A DNA stretch of 50,442 nucleotides from the NCBI GenBank assembly GCA_017430535.1, contig JAFRMR010000015.1, forward strand, positions 1 to 50,442. The letters run 5' to 3'. A model generated the notes under the pieces. It had not been told where the DNA came from and searched no databases. It saw nothing but the letters and a program-made list of their open reading frames with translations. The stretch is from Clostridia bacterium (lineage in GTDB: Bacteria; Bacillota; Clostridia; Oscillospirales; Acutalibacteraceae). Shown here piece by piece: positions 42,703-50,442 of the stretch. Position numbers and translations under genes: made by a program. Position 1 is the first letter of the stretch, and every line of letters starts with the position of its first letter.

Positions 42703-42730
42703 CAATCACAGGAACCGTCCCCCTGATTGA
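42703..42730 (-). repeat. REP-like palindrome, copy 6
   Basis: CAATCACAGGAACCGTCCCC followed by CTGATTGA, located between two surface-protein genes just upstream of the LRR gene start. Confidence 0.86.
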
Positions 42731-42734
42731 CGCT

Positions 42735-43883
42735 TTATTTATTGCTGTTATACATCTCAATCTCATACCGGATATCTTCTTTGATGAAAGAATATAATTC
42801 CTTTACTGCGGCAAAGAACCCGGTTTCCTCATCGGAAAACAGGTAGTAAGGCATAAGCAGAATATCGCCCAGCATATTTAAGCCAAATCTCCTCAGAAGG
42901 TGCAGGAAATTCTGCACCGATCCCGCCTTTTTCGCCTCGGATTTCAGGTCATAATCTTTCTCACATACCGTGAAAAGCATCCGGCAGTTTTCATCAAAAT
43001 TAATCCACCCTGTTATTGCCTTGAAGCCGAAATCATTCATATGAGTCAGTTCGCAATAATCAAGTTCCTCCACCGCCGCTTTTTCTGTTTTGCCGTCTGT
43101 GTAATGTATAACCACATACGCAGGTCGCGGACCCGTCACCTCGCCCGTATAGGTAATACGGCACATGTTTATGTAATTTTCCGGTAGAGAAACCTCCGAA
43201 ATATAATCATCAATAAACTTCAGGTTTATCTCAATGCTGAAGGTTTTGCCAAGGAGCTCAACATCAATGCTGTTTTTTCCTCTTTTAAGAGGAGAAAAGG
43301 TGTAAATCTCGTAGGCGATGTATTTTGCGGGGCTTTCGGTAAAGCTTATATAAAACTCTGCGTACATTCCGTATTCGCCCGGATTACCCGTCCTGCATAT
43401 ACTGTCGCCCACAAGCAAGTCCTTGTTTTTTTCTTTCAGTTCAACAGCCTTTACTTCGCCCAGGTATGTAATTTTTATGTTGTTTTTTTTCGTAGGAGTT
43501 TCGTCCGAGATGTAGTAAAAGATATTTTGCTTTTCCCCCGCTTTGAAGCGGAATCCCTGTGTTTCATCCAGATAAACGCCGGAATCCGCGCCGTACGCTC
43601 TGCCGCCCTTGATTTCTTCGGGGATAAACACCCCACTTTCACTTGAAAAGGCATATATTCCGTCCTTTTCAGGGGTGAATATAAAATAGATTCCCTCACC
43701 CGGAGAAACATCAATGCTGTTCTCTCCCAGGGTCAGCTCCGCCCCGTAGTGATAAGCCTCGGTGAGTTCTGTATCTTCATCATAGATAACGCTGATTATT
43801 TCTCCCTCATTTGCCGCAAAAGCGCAGCTGAAACTGAGCAGGGCAAAAATCAAGGCAAGCAGAATGGATAAAATCTTTTTCAT
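42735..43883 (-). CDS. Secreted protein of unknown function
   Basis: This 382-residue protein has a signal peptide (1-23, LLSFSCAFAANEGE). The mature part has beta-rich segments (ISVIYDEDTELTEAYHYG; EGIYFIFTPEKDGIYAFSSESG) resembling secreted Ig/CBM-like modules, then EYGMYAEFYISFTESPAKYIAY and VTGPRPAYVVIHYTDGKTEKA. A C-terminal amphipathic end (FLHLLRRFGLNMLGDILLMP) follows. ATG follows ACGGAGG. I cannot name a family. It sits between two LRR genes and may belong to the same surface set. Confidence 0.6.
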   Translation of the reverse strand: MKKILSILLALIFALLSFSCAFAANEGEIISVIYDEDTELTEAYHYGAELTLGENSIDVSPGEGIYFIFTPEKDGIYAFSSESGVFIPEEIKGGRAYGADSGVYLDETQGFRFKAGEKQNIFYYISDETPTKKNNIKITYLGEVKAVELKEKNKDLLVGDSICRTGNPGEYGMYAEFYISFTESPAKYIAYEIYTFSPLKRGKNSIDVELLGKTFSIEINLKFIDDYISEVSLPENYINMCRITYTGEVTGPRPAYVVIHYTDGKTEKAAVEELDYCELTHMNDFGFKAITGWINFDENCRMLFTVCEKDYDLKSEAKKAGSVQNFLHLLRRFGLNMLGDILLMPYYLFSDEETGFFAAVKELYSFIKEDIRYEIEMYNSNK

Positions 43884-43910
43884 AATAAACCTCCGTTTTC
43901 AAGCGGAAAG

Positions 43911-43945
43911 GTGTCAATCAGAGGAACCGTCCCCCTGATTGACAC
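43911..43945 (-). repeat. REP-like palindrome, copy 7, with longest stem
   Basis: GTGTCAATCAGAGGAACCGT is followed by CCCCCTGATTGACAC. The outer arms extend to GTGTCAATCA/TGATTGACAC, 10 bp. It sits between the giant LRR gene stop and the next gene start. Confidence 0.87.
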
Positions 43946-43955
43946 TCCGGGAATT

Positions 43956-46900
43956 TTACACTGTAAAGAATCCTGCAAAAAGGTTGCGGAAAGCCGCTAT
44001 AATCCTCATAAAGAAATTCAGCACGGTGCGGATGAATGAGGTGTTCTCCTCCGGGTTGTTACCGGGTTCATCTGCCGGGTTATCACCTGCCGGGGATTCA
44101 ACTATATTGAATGTAACCGTATGTGTTCCCGAGTAATTGCCGGTGCCGATTATTGTGGCTTTGGCAGTGCCTGCGGATTCGTTACTCGTATATATTACAT
44201 TATAGTCTGTGCCTTCGCGCAGGGTTTTACCGTTATAGGTAACTTTTACCTTTGGGGTAACTTCGCCGCCCTTGTAGCTCTGGTCGGCTATACTGCCTAT
44301 CTCCGCCTCGGAAATATTGCGGCTGATAATGGCAAAATTCACGGTGCTTGTGAACATCTTATAGCCATTTATTCCGCTCACCTTTGCGGTGGCTGTGCCC
44401 ACATTTACATTATCTGTGTATCTCACCCTGAAATCCTCGTTCCTCGCAAGAGGATTTCCGCTTAACGAAACTTTTACCTCCGGCTCAATGACCCTGCCCG
44501 TATATTTCTGGTTTGGAATTGGCTCCACAACAAAAGTGCTCACTTTGATATCATTGCTTGTTGCGTAGTTGTAAGCGTAGGAAGATTCGGAGCAGTAGAT
44601 TGTAAGCTTGGGGCAGTTTTCAAATGCGTCGGGCGCGATTGTTTCAACGCTGTCGGAGATAATGGCGGTTTCAAGATTTTCGCAGTTTGCAAATGCTTTG
44701 GTCTGAACGGTATTTACATTACCACCGAGAGCAACCGTCTGCAGTTCGGGGCAGCTCATAAAGCTCTGTGCTTCAACCACCTGAAGGGCTGCCGCCGCCT
44801 CATTCCTCGCTTCACCCAGTGAGGCAACGCCTATTCCGCTGCCCTGAAAGCTGTTTGGGTAAAGCTTTGCTATGCCTGTAAAATCAAATACCGTAAGTGA
44901 GGTGCATCCGCTGAATGCCAGCTTGCCTATGAGCTTGCTGTCTGATTCCCAGGTAAATGATGAAAGAGCAGTACAGTTTTCAAAGCATCTTTCGGGTATA
45001 TATACAACATTTTTTGACATATAAACCGTTTCAAGAGAAGTACAGCCGGAAAAGCTGGTTCTGCCTATATCCATAACACTGTCGGCAATGTATATTTCTC
45101 TCAGCTTATCACATCCTCTGAAGGTATTATCGCCTATAAGCATAATATTGCTGTTGATTACTGCAGTTTCAAGCTCTTTGCAGTTTTCAAAACAGCCGTC
45201 TCCCATGCTTTCAATGCTGTCCGGCAAAACAATGCTTTTAAGATTTGTGCCTGCAAATGCGTATGCTCCGATATCCGTCACTCCTTCGGGGATACTTATG
45301 CTCTCAACGCCGGAGTTTCTGAGCAGATTATCGGGTATATATTTAACACTTGAATCAAAATTAAATTCTTTGAGATTCGGGCAGTTTTCAAACGGATACG
45401 CGTCATCATAGGCAATGATACAACTGTTTGCAAAAAAATCTACACTTTCAAGTAGCTCATTATTTGCAAATGCACCTTTCCCCAAATTCGTAACAGAGTT
45501 AGGAACGCTGATATGTTTTAACTGCGTATCAGCAAATGCCTTATAACCAATGCTTTTCACCGTTTCAGGCAGATTTATTTCTTCTATATTGGTTTTATAA
45601 AATGCATACTTGCCTATAGTTTCTACACCGGGCTGAACAATAATATTTCCTGTAATCCGGTTATGTTGCAAAAATCCATTGGGCAGCTTTCTGACAGTTT
45701 CGGTGATTGTCAGATTGTTTATAGACTTGACTGTAATAGATATAGTAGGATCCAGATCTTTGCACCCGTAAATGAAATTATCTATCTGTGCTTCACGAAA
45801 TGATTTTGAATCTGCTAACTCCAAAGATTCGGGTAAGCTCAGCTCACCTAAAACAGAGTAAGAGAACGCATCATCTTCAATTTCCTTACAACCCTCCGGT
45901 ACAATTATCCTGCCAATATCTGAACTGTCAAAGCAAAGCGCCGGTATCACACTTATACTCTCGGGCAAATCAATTTCCGGAGCCGTCATTTGATAAAACG
46001 CTTCATCTCCAAGCTTTATTACAGTTTCCGGGATAACAAGATTTGTTGTTAAACTACTGTACATAAAACAACCGACGCCTATGTATTCAAGACCTTGAGG
46101 TAGTGTAACCGAATTGAACTTATTCCCTATAAATGCGCAATCACTCAGTTTTTTAACACCTTGAGGAATTACCAATTCGCCGCAAACATTTGCGAATTCA
46201 AAAGCGGATTCTCCTATGTAGTTCAAAGTTGAAGGTAATGACAATTCAAATTGTCCTGAATCCTCGTCACTGATACTTGTGAGATTAAACGCTCTGTATC
46301 CGATTGCTTCAACGCCCTCGCTTATAGTAACTTCATTAAAATAACTGACGGGGGCGCTCTTATTGGCATAGAACATTTTTGAAGAAACCTCTTTTAATGT
46401 TCCGGGTATGTAAACTTTTTCGGGCAGGCAATTTTGAAAAGCTTCGGGGCCTACATAAACCACATCAGGCAAAATGACTTCTTTCAAAGAGCAAGCCTTG
46501 AAAGCCTGAGACTCAATAATCTTAAGATTATCGGAAAAATCGACATATTTCAGGGCGGAATTGCCCTCAAAAGCAGATTTTGCTATATACTCTACTGTAT
46601 CGGGAATTATTATCGAATCGGCATTCCCTGTGTTTATAGTATAACCGTCAGCTCCGAGAGCAGTTACGGTATGCCCGTCAACTCCCTGCGGAAAGCTTAT
46701 TCTATCCGAATCGCCATGATATGCAGTAATCACAGCATTTCCGGAAGCAGTTAAGGCATAATCAAAATCTCCGTAATGGTATTCATCTATCAGATTGTTT
46801 TCATTGACTGTCGGGGAATATGTCGTATCGGGTGTTTCGTTCACTGAGTAAGTGGTAATACCTGTATCATAATCATACTTTTTAATGTAACCGAGTTCTT

Positions 46901-47720
46901 CAAATGATTTTTCAAGTTCCGGAGAGGGAATATGGTGCAGAATGAAATCCGGCTTGCGGATGCCACATTGCACTCCTGTACAGGTCTGATCAGCATCTAA
47001 ATCAACAGAAATGTTTTTTCCGTCAACATCTCCTTTTATTTCAACAGTATTTAAAGAATCACTGCCGAATACCGCTCTACTGCTCCCAAAACTGTAATCG
47101 CCGGCAATTGTCACTTTTTCTACCGGATTAAACTCTAAAGGAAAACCTCCAAAAGTATAATTAGAAGGGATAGAAGGTACTTCCAGTTCTTTGATATATG
47201 ATCTTTTAAGAAACTGCCTCGAGCCGGAATAATCACAATAATCCGGAATCTTTAAGTATTTCAGCTGTGGCGAGTAACAAAAAGCTTCGGCGCCAAAGCT
47301 AATTGTACCTATTCTGGATTCGTCAAATTCTATTCTCTCCAGCGAATCCATATATACAAATGCCCGACTATTGATATACTCAACCGAAGAAGGAATATAA
47401 ATGCTTTTGATGCTGTCAATGTTTTCAGCGTTATGTGAATTATAACTGTCGTTATTCTGTCCATAAAAGCAGAAACTATCAATATATGCAATCTTATACC
47501 CGTCAATTTCTTCGGGAATTACTACATCAATATCATTACCGAGATAGCGATACAGATAAGCATAAGTATCATTGGTAATAGTTTTCAACATCCATTTTCC
47601 GTCTTCGCTTGTATAAACCTGCGATGCCGCAACCGTTTTCAGCTCAAGCGCCGGCATTATCCCAATTATCATTACAGCCGAAAGAATCAGGCAGAGTATT
47701 TTTCTGTAGGCTTTTTTCAT
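43956..47720 (-). CDS. Giant BspA-type leucine-rich-repeat surface protein
   Basis: This 1254-residue protein has a signal peptide (1-31) followed by two tracts of LRR_5 units (~60-240, ~330-1010; patterns such as VTDIGAYAFAGTNLKSIVLPDSIE). Two MBG/YDG-like domains follow (~1040-1195, PNQKYTGRVIEPEVKVSL; DQSYKGGEVTPKVKVTYNGK), then an acidic linker (DNPADEPGNNPEEN) and the tail LNFFMRIIAAFRNLFAGFF. It has no sortase signal. Its ATG overlaps the stop of the anti-sigma-like gene (ATGA), so it is the output gene of the sigma/anti-sigma operon upstream. It likely mediates binding to host, mucus or other cells. Confidence 0.86.
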   Translation of the reverse strand: MKKAYRKILCLILSAVMIIGIMPALELKTVAASQVYTSEDGKWMLKTITNDTYAYLYRYLGNDIDVVIPEEIDGYKIAYIDSFCFYGQNNDSYNSHNAENIDSIKSIYIPSSVEYINSRAFVYMDSLERIEFDESRIGTISFGAEAFCYSPQLKYLKIPDYCDYSGSRQFLKRSYIKELEVPSIPSNYTFGGFPLEFNPVEKVTIAGDYSFGSSRAVFGSDSLNTVEIKGDVDGKNISVDLDADQTCTGVQCGIRKPDFILHHIPSPELEKSFEELGYIKKYDYDTGITTYSVNETPDTTYSPTVNENNLIDEYHYGDFDYALTASGNAVITAYHGDSDRISFPQGVDGHTVTALGADGYTINTGNADSIIIPDTVEYIAKSAFEGNSALKYVDFSDNLKIIESQAFKACSLKEVILPDVVYVGPEAFQNCLPEKVYIPGTLKEVSSKMFYANKSAPVSYFNEVTISEGVEAIGYRAFNLTSISDEDSGQFELSLPSTLNYIGESAFEFANVCGELVIPQGVKKLSDCAFIGNKFNSVTLPQGLEYIGVGCFMYSSLTTNLVIPETVIKLGDEAFYQMTAPEIDLPESISVIPALCFDSSDIGRIIVPEGCKEIEDDAFSYSVLGELSLPESLELADSKSFREAQIDNFIYGCKDLDPTISITVKSINNLTITETVRKLPNGFLQHNRITGNIIVQPGVETIGKYAFYKTNIEEINLPETVKSIGYKAFADTQLKHISVPNSVTNLGKGAFANNELLESVDFFANSCIIAYDDAYPFENCPNLKEFNFDSSVKYIPDNLLRNSGVESISIPEGVTDIGAYAFAGTNLKSIVLPDSIESMGDGCFENCKELETAVINSNIMLIGDNTFRGCDKLREIYIADSVMDIGRTSFSGCTSLETVYMSKNVVYIPERCFENCTALSSFTWESDSKLIGKLAFSGCTSLTVFDFTGIAKLYPNSFQGSGIGVASLGEARNEAAAALQVVEAQSFMSCPELQTVALGGNVNTVQTKAFANCENLETAIISDSVETIAPDAFENCPKLTIYCSESSYAYNYATSNDIKVSTFVVEPIPNQKYTGRVIEPEVKVSLSGNPLARNEDFRVRYTDNVNVGTATAKVSGINGYKMFTSTVNFAIISRNISEAEIGSIADQSYKGGEVTPKVKVTYNGKTLREGTDYNVIYTSNESAGTAKATIIGTGNYSGTHTVTFNIVESPAGDNPADEPGNNPEENTSFIRTVLNFFMRIIAAFRNLFAGFFTV

Positions 47721-48667
47721 TTCAATACCTCCTGTAAAGCAAACTCACACGAGCACCCTTTATATTCAACTTTAACATCGGCGCGCTTTCTTAAAAGCAG
47801 GCCGGTTTCCGTAATAGTTAAAGTATATTCATCCGGCTGCAGCTGTTTTTCTTTACCGTTGCTGTAAACGGCATAGACCTTCATTCCGCTTAAATCCGGC
47901 TCATCTTTGTAGGTAAAATCAAAGCCTTCGGGGAATGTGGCATATATAGAATTGAGTATCGGCGTTTTTTCGTTATTCAGAATTCTGACCTTGAAGCTTT
48001 CGCTGAAGCCGTAAGCCGTGACCGTAACTGTCTGCTCACCGGCTTTTTCCGCAAAAGGCGAATCAAATTTTACTGTATAATCATCTGTTGTATAGCTACC
48101 TTCGATGGTTAAAATAACAACCTCAAGGCCGGTCTTATCAAAACTCTCTCCCACATAGTATTCACGGCGGAAATTATCATTGAACCTGAGCTCAATCCCG
48201 TTAATTTTTACCTGCTCCGCTTTGCTTGCTGTTGGTGCGGCGGTTGTGCTCTGCGTGGTATGCTCAGTTACGGGCTCAAGATTATGTAAGCCAAAAAGTT
48301 CCCTGAAATATTTTGCGGTATCTCGGGCAATTTCGGTAGGTGTTTCACGGGCGGCTGCGGCGCCTATGCCCAATATAACAGCCGCGGCAGCGGCAACAGC
48401 GGCAATTTTAACTGCCGGCGAGCCGTGGGTAATACCGAGTTTCTTCATAAAATCCCGCTTTGAAATAACGGGGAGAATTTCCGCGCCGTTTTCTCTTATA
48501 CAGTTTATTGCTTCAGCATATTCATCAATAAGGTCAAAATCCGTTTCATCGCCTTTGGCAAGCTCAATATCAATCAGTTCATTCAGATATTTGCAGAGCA
48601 TACCTGCAAAATCTCCGGTAAAATCCTCACCGATCAATATATCACGGTTAACGGTGATTGCATTCAT
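47717..48667 (-). CDS. Membrane anti-sigma-like protein with extracytoplasmic Big_3 domains
   Basis: This 316-residue protein uses the ATG at 48667 (MNAITVNRDIL), 1 bp after the sigma gene stop and after GAAAGGAGG. A cytoplasmic N-terminal part (~1-95) precedes one transmembrane helix (~100-118, IAAVAAAAAVILGIGAAAA), a Thr/Ser linker (HTTQSTTAAPTAS) and two Big_3 Ig-like domains (~155-235, YVGESFDKTGLEVVILTIEG; ~245-315). Coupling to an ECF sigma gene and this topology suggest a signal-sensing anti-sigma factor. The N-terminal part does not show a ZAS-type His/Cys zinc motif, so the anti-sigma role is inference from context. Confidence 0.72.
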   Translation of the reverse strand: MNAITVNRDILIGEDFTGDFAGMLCKYLNELIDIELAKGDETDFDLIDEYAEAINCIRENGAEILPVISKRDFMKKLGITHGSPAVKIAAVAAAAAVILGIGAAAARETPTEIARDTAKYFRELFGLHNLEPVTEHTTQSTTAAPTASKAEQVKINGIELRFNDNFRREYYVGESFDKTGLEVVILTIEGSYTTDDYTVKFDSPFAEKAGEQTVTVTAYGFSESFKVRILNNEKTPILNSIYATFPEGFDFTYKDEPDLSGMKVYAVYSNGKEKQLQPDEYTLTITETGLLLRKRADVKVEYKGCSCEFALQEVLK

Positions 48668-48668
48668 A

Positions 48669-49205
48669 TTATCCGCCTCCTTTCTCAAAAACTTTCATTT
48701 TTACTTTCTCTTTCAGGCGTTTCAGCCTCATTGAAACTGCCGCAGGTGAAATATCCAGCATAGCGGCAATATCATTAACTGCGGCTCTGCGCACAAACCG
48801 CAAATCATAAAGCACTTTTTCATCATCTGTCAGGGTGTTTATAAGTTCCTCCGCCAGCAAATCGTAATCTGTTTTATCCACAGCTTTCAAGTAATCGGCA
48901 CCGGCCGGGGATAAACCTTCGGCGTATTCAAGGGGGACATTTCTCTGCATAGCTTTGGATTTTTCCTCTTTTTTCCGCCTAACAAAGTTATCGGCCGTGC
49001 GGTAGAGAAACGCCCTGGGGTTTTCAACCCTCTCTCCGGAATTCAGCTTTTGCTGCAGCACAACAAAGGAATCCTGAACGCAGTCGTCCGCATCTTCCCT
49101 TGCACCGTCAAGCCGGGCGAGGCAGTAATTAAACAGCTTTATCCGGTATTCTTCAAAGCATTCGCTCAGAATCCGGTTTGTATTTTTTGTATTCTGTTTG
49201 CTCAT
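48669..49205 (-). CDS. ECF-type RNA polymerase sigma factor
   Basis: This 178-residue protein has sigma region 2 (~15-80, LFNYCLARLDGAREDADDCVQDSFVVLQ, ENPRAFLYRTADNFVRR) and region 4 (~115-170, LTDDEKVLYDLRFVRRAAVN, DIAAMLDISPAAVSMRLKRLKEKVK). ATG at 49205 (MSKQNTKN) is 8 nt after AAAGGGG; a GTG at 49214 is less likely. It directs polymerase to a small regulon, probably including its own operon with the membrane anti-sigma-like protein and the 1254-residue LRR protein. Confidence 0.9.
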   Translation of the reverse strand: MSKQNTKNTNRILSECFEEYRIKLFNYCLARLDGAREDADDCVQDSFVVLQQKLNSGERVENPRAFLYRTADNFVRRKKEEKSKAMQRNVPLEYAEGLSPAGADYLKAVDKTDYDLLAEELINTLTDDEKVLYDLRFVRRAAVNDIAAMLDISPAAVSMRLKRLKEKVKMKVFEKGGG

Positions 49206-49361
49206 TTGCCTCACCCCTTTCTTCGGTATTCGGAATATCCCTTCAATAAGTAGTCAGCAAAAACTGCAAATCTAACGGAAATATTTTAAAAATTTTTCAA
49301 TAGCCCATTCTTTCACAGCTTCATTATATCATAAGGTATTCTTTATATAAAGTGCCCCCTT

Positions 49362-49388
49362 CAATCAGGGGGACGGTTCCTGTGATTT
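49362..49388 (+). repeat. REP-like palindrome, copy 8
   Basis: CAATCAGGGGGACGGTTCC followed by TGTGATTTG. The right arm is degenerate. It is in tandem with copy 9 and upstream of the sigma operon promoter region. Confidence 0.82.
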
Positions 49389-49401
49389 GTTTTTTCTTTT
49401 C

Positions 49402-49429
49402 CAATCAGGGGGACGGTTCCTATGATTGA
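49402..49429 (+). repeat. REP-like palindrome, copy 9
   Basis: CAATCAGGGGGACGGTTCC followed by TATGATTGA, matching copy 2. It is 13 bp after copy 8 and just downstream of the lipoprotein terminator. Confidence 0.88.
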
Positions 49430-49430
49430 T

Positions 49431-49467
49431 TTAAAGAAAAACCCGCAGGAAACTCAGTCTCCTGCGG
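49431..49467 (-). terminator. Intrinsic terminator of the 200-residue lipoprotein gene
   Basis: CCGCAGG (49443-49449) pairs with CCTGCGG (49461-49467), followed on the minus strand by GTTTTTCTTT. It begins 8 bp after the stop. Confidence 0.85.
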
Positions 49468-49474
49468 CTTTTAT

Positions 49475-50074
49475 TCAGGTATTTGTATCTTCTATTTCAT
49501 CTGCAAGCTTCTCAAAAGATTCGGCGGCTCTTACAGAATAAACATAATCGCTCATTTCGGCGGCGCCCGCATCCTCAAACTGGGATTTTACGGAGTCATA
49601 ATCATTAAGCGCCTGCATAACAAGTGCATAAACGTTATTTGTGCCGTCATCATCCAGGTAATCATCAATCCTTGCTTTCTCTTCAAGGTCAAGGTCAAAC
49701 TTGGCTTTTCTCAGAATGCTTTCAAGGTAATCCTCATCCAGCACATAAATGTTATGTACAACCGCGTATTTAAGCACCTCAAAAGCGGCCTCCGCCTTTT
49801 TAAGAGAGGCACCGGCGGTGCCGGGGGCATAGGAAGCGACCTTGTGCATCATTTCAGCAAGGTTTTCAGCATTCGCGCCGTAATGCTCCTGAGCATCATC
49901 CTGAGCGGATTCGCTCATTGTATTTCCTGTACGGGCGGTCATCTGCTCGGTATTTTCGGGTGTGGTTTCAATACCGGCATACCCGGTCTGCGTAGGTTCA
50001 TCTGTTTTTGCCCCGCATGCGCAAAGAGCTGTGAGAAGGGCGGCGGCAAGAATAAGTGCAGTAAGCTTTTTCAT
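49475..50074 (-). CDS. Helical lipoprotein of unknown function
   Basis: This 199-residue protein uses the ATG at 50074 (MKKLTALILAAALLTALCACG), after AAAGGA with suitable spacing. The signal peptide ends in lipobox LCAC-G. A Thr/Gln/Asp-rich linker leads to a mainly helical, acidic domain (~65-199). I know no family match. Its start lies only 15 bp beyond the terminator of the 23S rRNA transcript, leaving little room for its own promoter, so it may depend on read-through or a promoter inside the 70-bp spacer. Confidence 0.68.
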   Translation of the reverse strand: MKKLTALILAAALLTALCACGAKTDEPTQTGYAGIETTPENTEQMTARTGNTMSESAQDDAQEHYGANAENLAEMMHKVASYAPGTAGASLKKAEAAFEVLKYAVVHNIYVLDEDYLESILRKAKFDLDLEEKARIDDYLDDDGTNNVYALVMQALNDYDSVKSQFEDAGAAEMSDYVYSVRAAESFEKLADEIEDTNT

Positions 50075-50089
50075 TTTAATCATTCCTTT

Positions 50090-50120
50090 CAAAATAAAAA
50101 GCCGCCTCTGCTGAGGCGAC
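50090..50120 (-). terminator. Terminator of the rRNA operon
   Basis: GCCGCCTC (50101-50108) pairs with GAGGCGAC (50113-50120) around TGCT, with one mismatch. On the minus strand it is followed by TTTTTATTTTG. It ends the transcript carrying the 23S rRNA. Confidence 0.8.
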
Positions 50121-50192
50121 CCTTATAACGGATTTACGAACACATCCTGAAAACTGAACAAAGAGAAGATAAAGTAAAGGAAAGAGTTGGAA

Positions 50193-50442
50193 AAGGTCAA
50201 GCCCTCGACCTATTAGTATTGCCAAGCTGAACGTGTCACCACGCTTACACATGCAACCTATCAACCTCATAGTCTATGAGGGGTCTTACTGGCTTACGCC
50301 ATGGGATATCTTATCTTGGAGGCGGCTTCACGCTTAGATGCTTTCAGCGTTTATCCGTTCCGCACATAGCTGCCCGGCTGTGCTATTGGCATAACAACCG
50401 GTGCACCAGCGGTGTGTCCATCCCGGTCCTCTCGTACTAAGG
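50193..50442 (-). rRNA. rrl: 23S ribosomal RNA, 3' end (partial)
   Basis: On the minus strand the sequence reads CCTTAGTACGAGAGGACCGG at the window edge, the sarcin-ricin loop region, continues through ACACCGCTGGTGCACCGG and GATAAACGCTGAAAGCATC, and ends near AATAGGTCGAGGGCTTGACC. These are universally conserved 3'-terminal parts of domain VI. About 70 nt separate it from the terminator, with no 5S gene. The exact mature 3' end is estimated. Confidence 0.97.

Overview
The window looks like the chromosome of a gut-type Clostridia (probably Oscillospirales/Ruminococcaceae). The evidence is strong AGGAGG ribosome binding sites, cohesin and dockerin modules, BspA-type leucine-rich-repeat surface proteins, a TrmFO/DprA/TopA housekeeping block, a MobV relaxase and a REP-associated transposase. 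Nearly everything lies on the minus strand, so 'upstream' usually means higher coordinates.

Region 1 (1-2.3 kb) is a mobile-element edge: the 5' part of a MobV relaxase, palindromes resembling an oriT, and a compact type I toxin-antitoxin unit with a 32-residue membrane toxin, a sequestered ribosome binding site and a convergent antisense RNA.

Region 2 (2.3-18.6 kb) is the most interesting part. Four co-directional genes encode two small anchored cohesin proteins, an 1857-residue peptidoglycan-acting enzyme with a C-terminal dockerin, and a 2532-residue adhesin-like protein carrying both cohesins and dockerins. Just upstream, two near-perfect 22-bp inverted repeats enclose 117 bp with a good sigma-A-type promoter, immediately followed by a Hin-like serine recombinase and a small HTH-like gene. 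This has the architecture of a DNA-inversion switch. In the sequenced orientation the promoter points away from the cohesin operon, so the operon appears OFF.

Region 3 (18.6-20.7 kb) has mobile-element debris: a DUF6061-like gene, a truncated XRE regulator, a structured intergenic element and two kinds of repeats.

Region 4 (20.7-33.5 kb) is a GC-richer housekeeping block: rlmB-like methyltransferase, dprA, topA, trmFO, an acyl-carrier-like protein lacking the phosphopantetheine serine, rnc, a radical SAM protein, smc, a tandem class II aldolase, and a separate nitroreductase.

Region 5 (33.6-50.1 kb) holds a REP-associated tyrosine transposase and nine copies of its probable palindromic repeat. 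These are scattered among small lipoproteins and membrane proteins, a paralogous set of secreted Ig-like/LRR proteins with hydrophobic C-terminal tails, and an ECF sigma factor/membrane anti-sigma/giant LRR operon. The window ends in the 3' end of a 23S rRNA gene that has no 5S gene after it.
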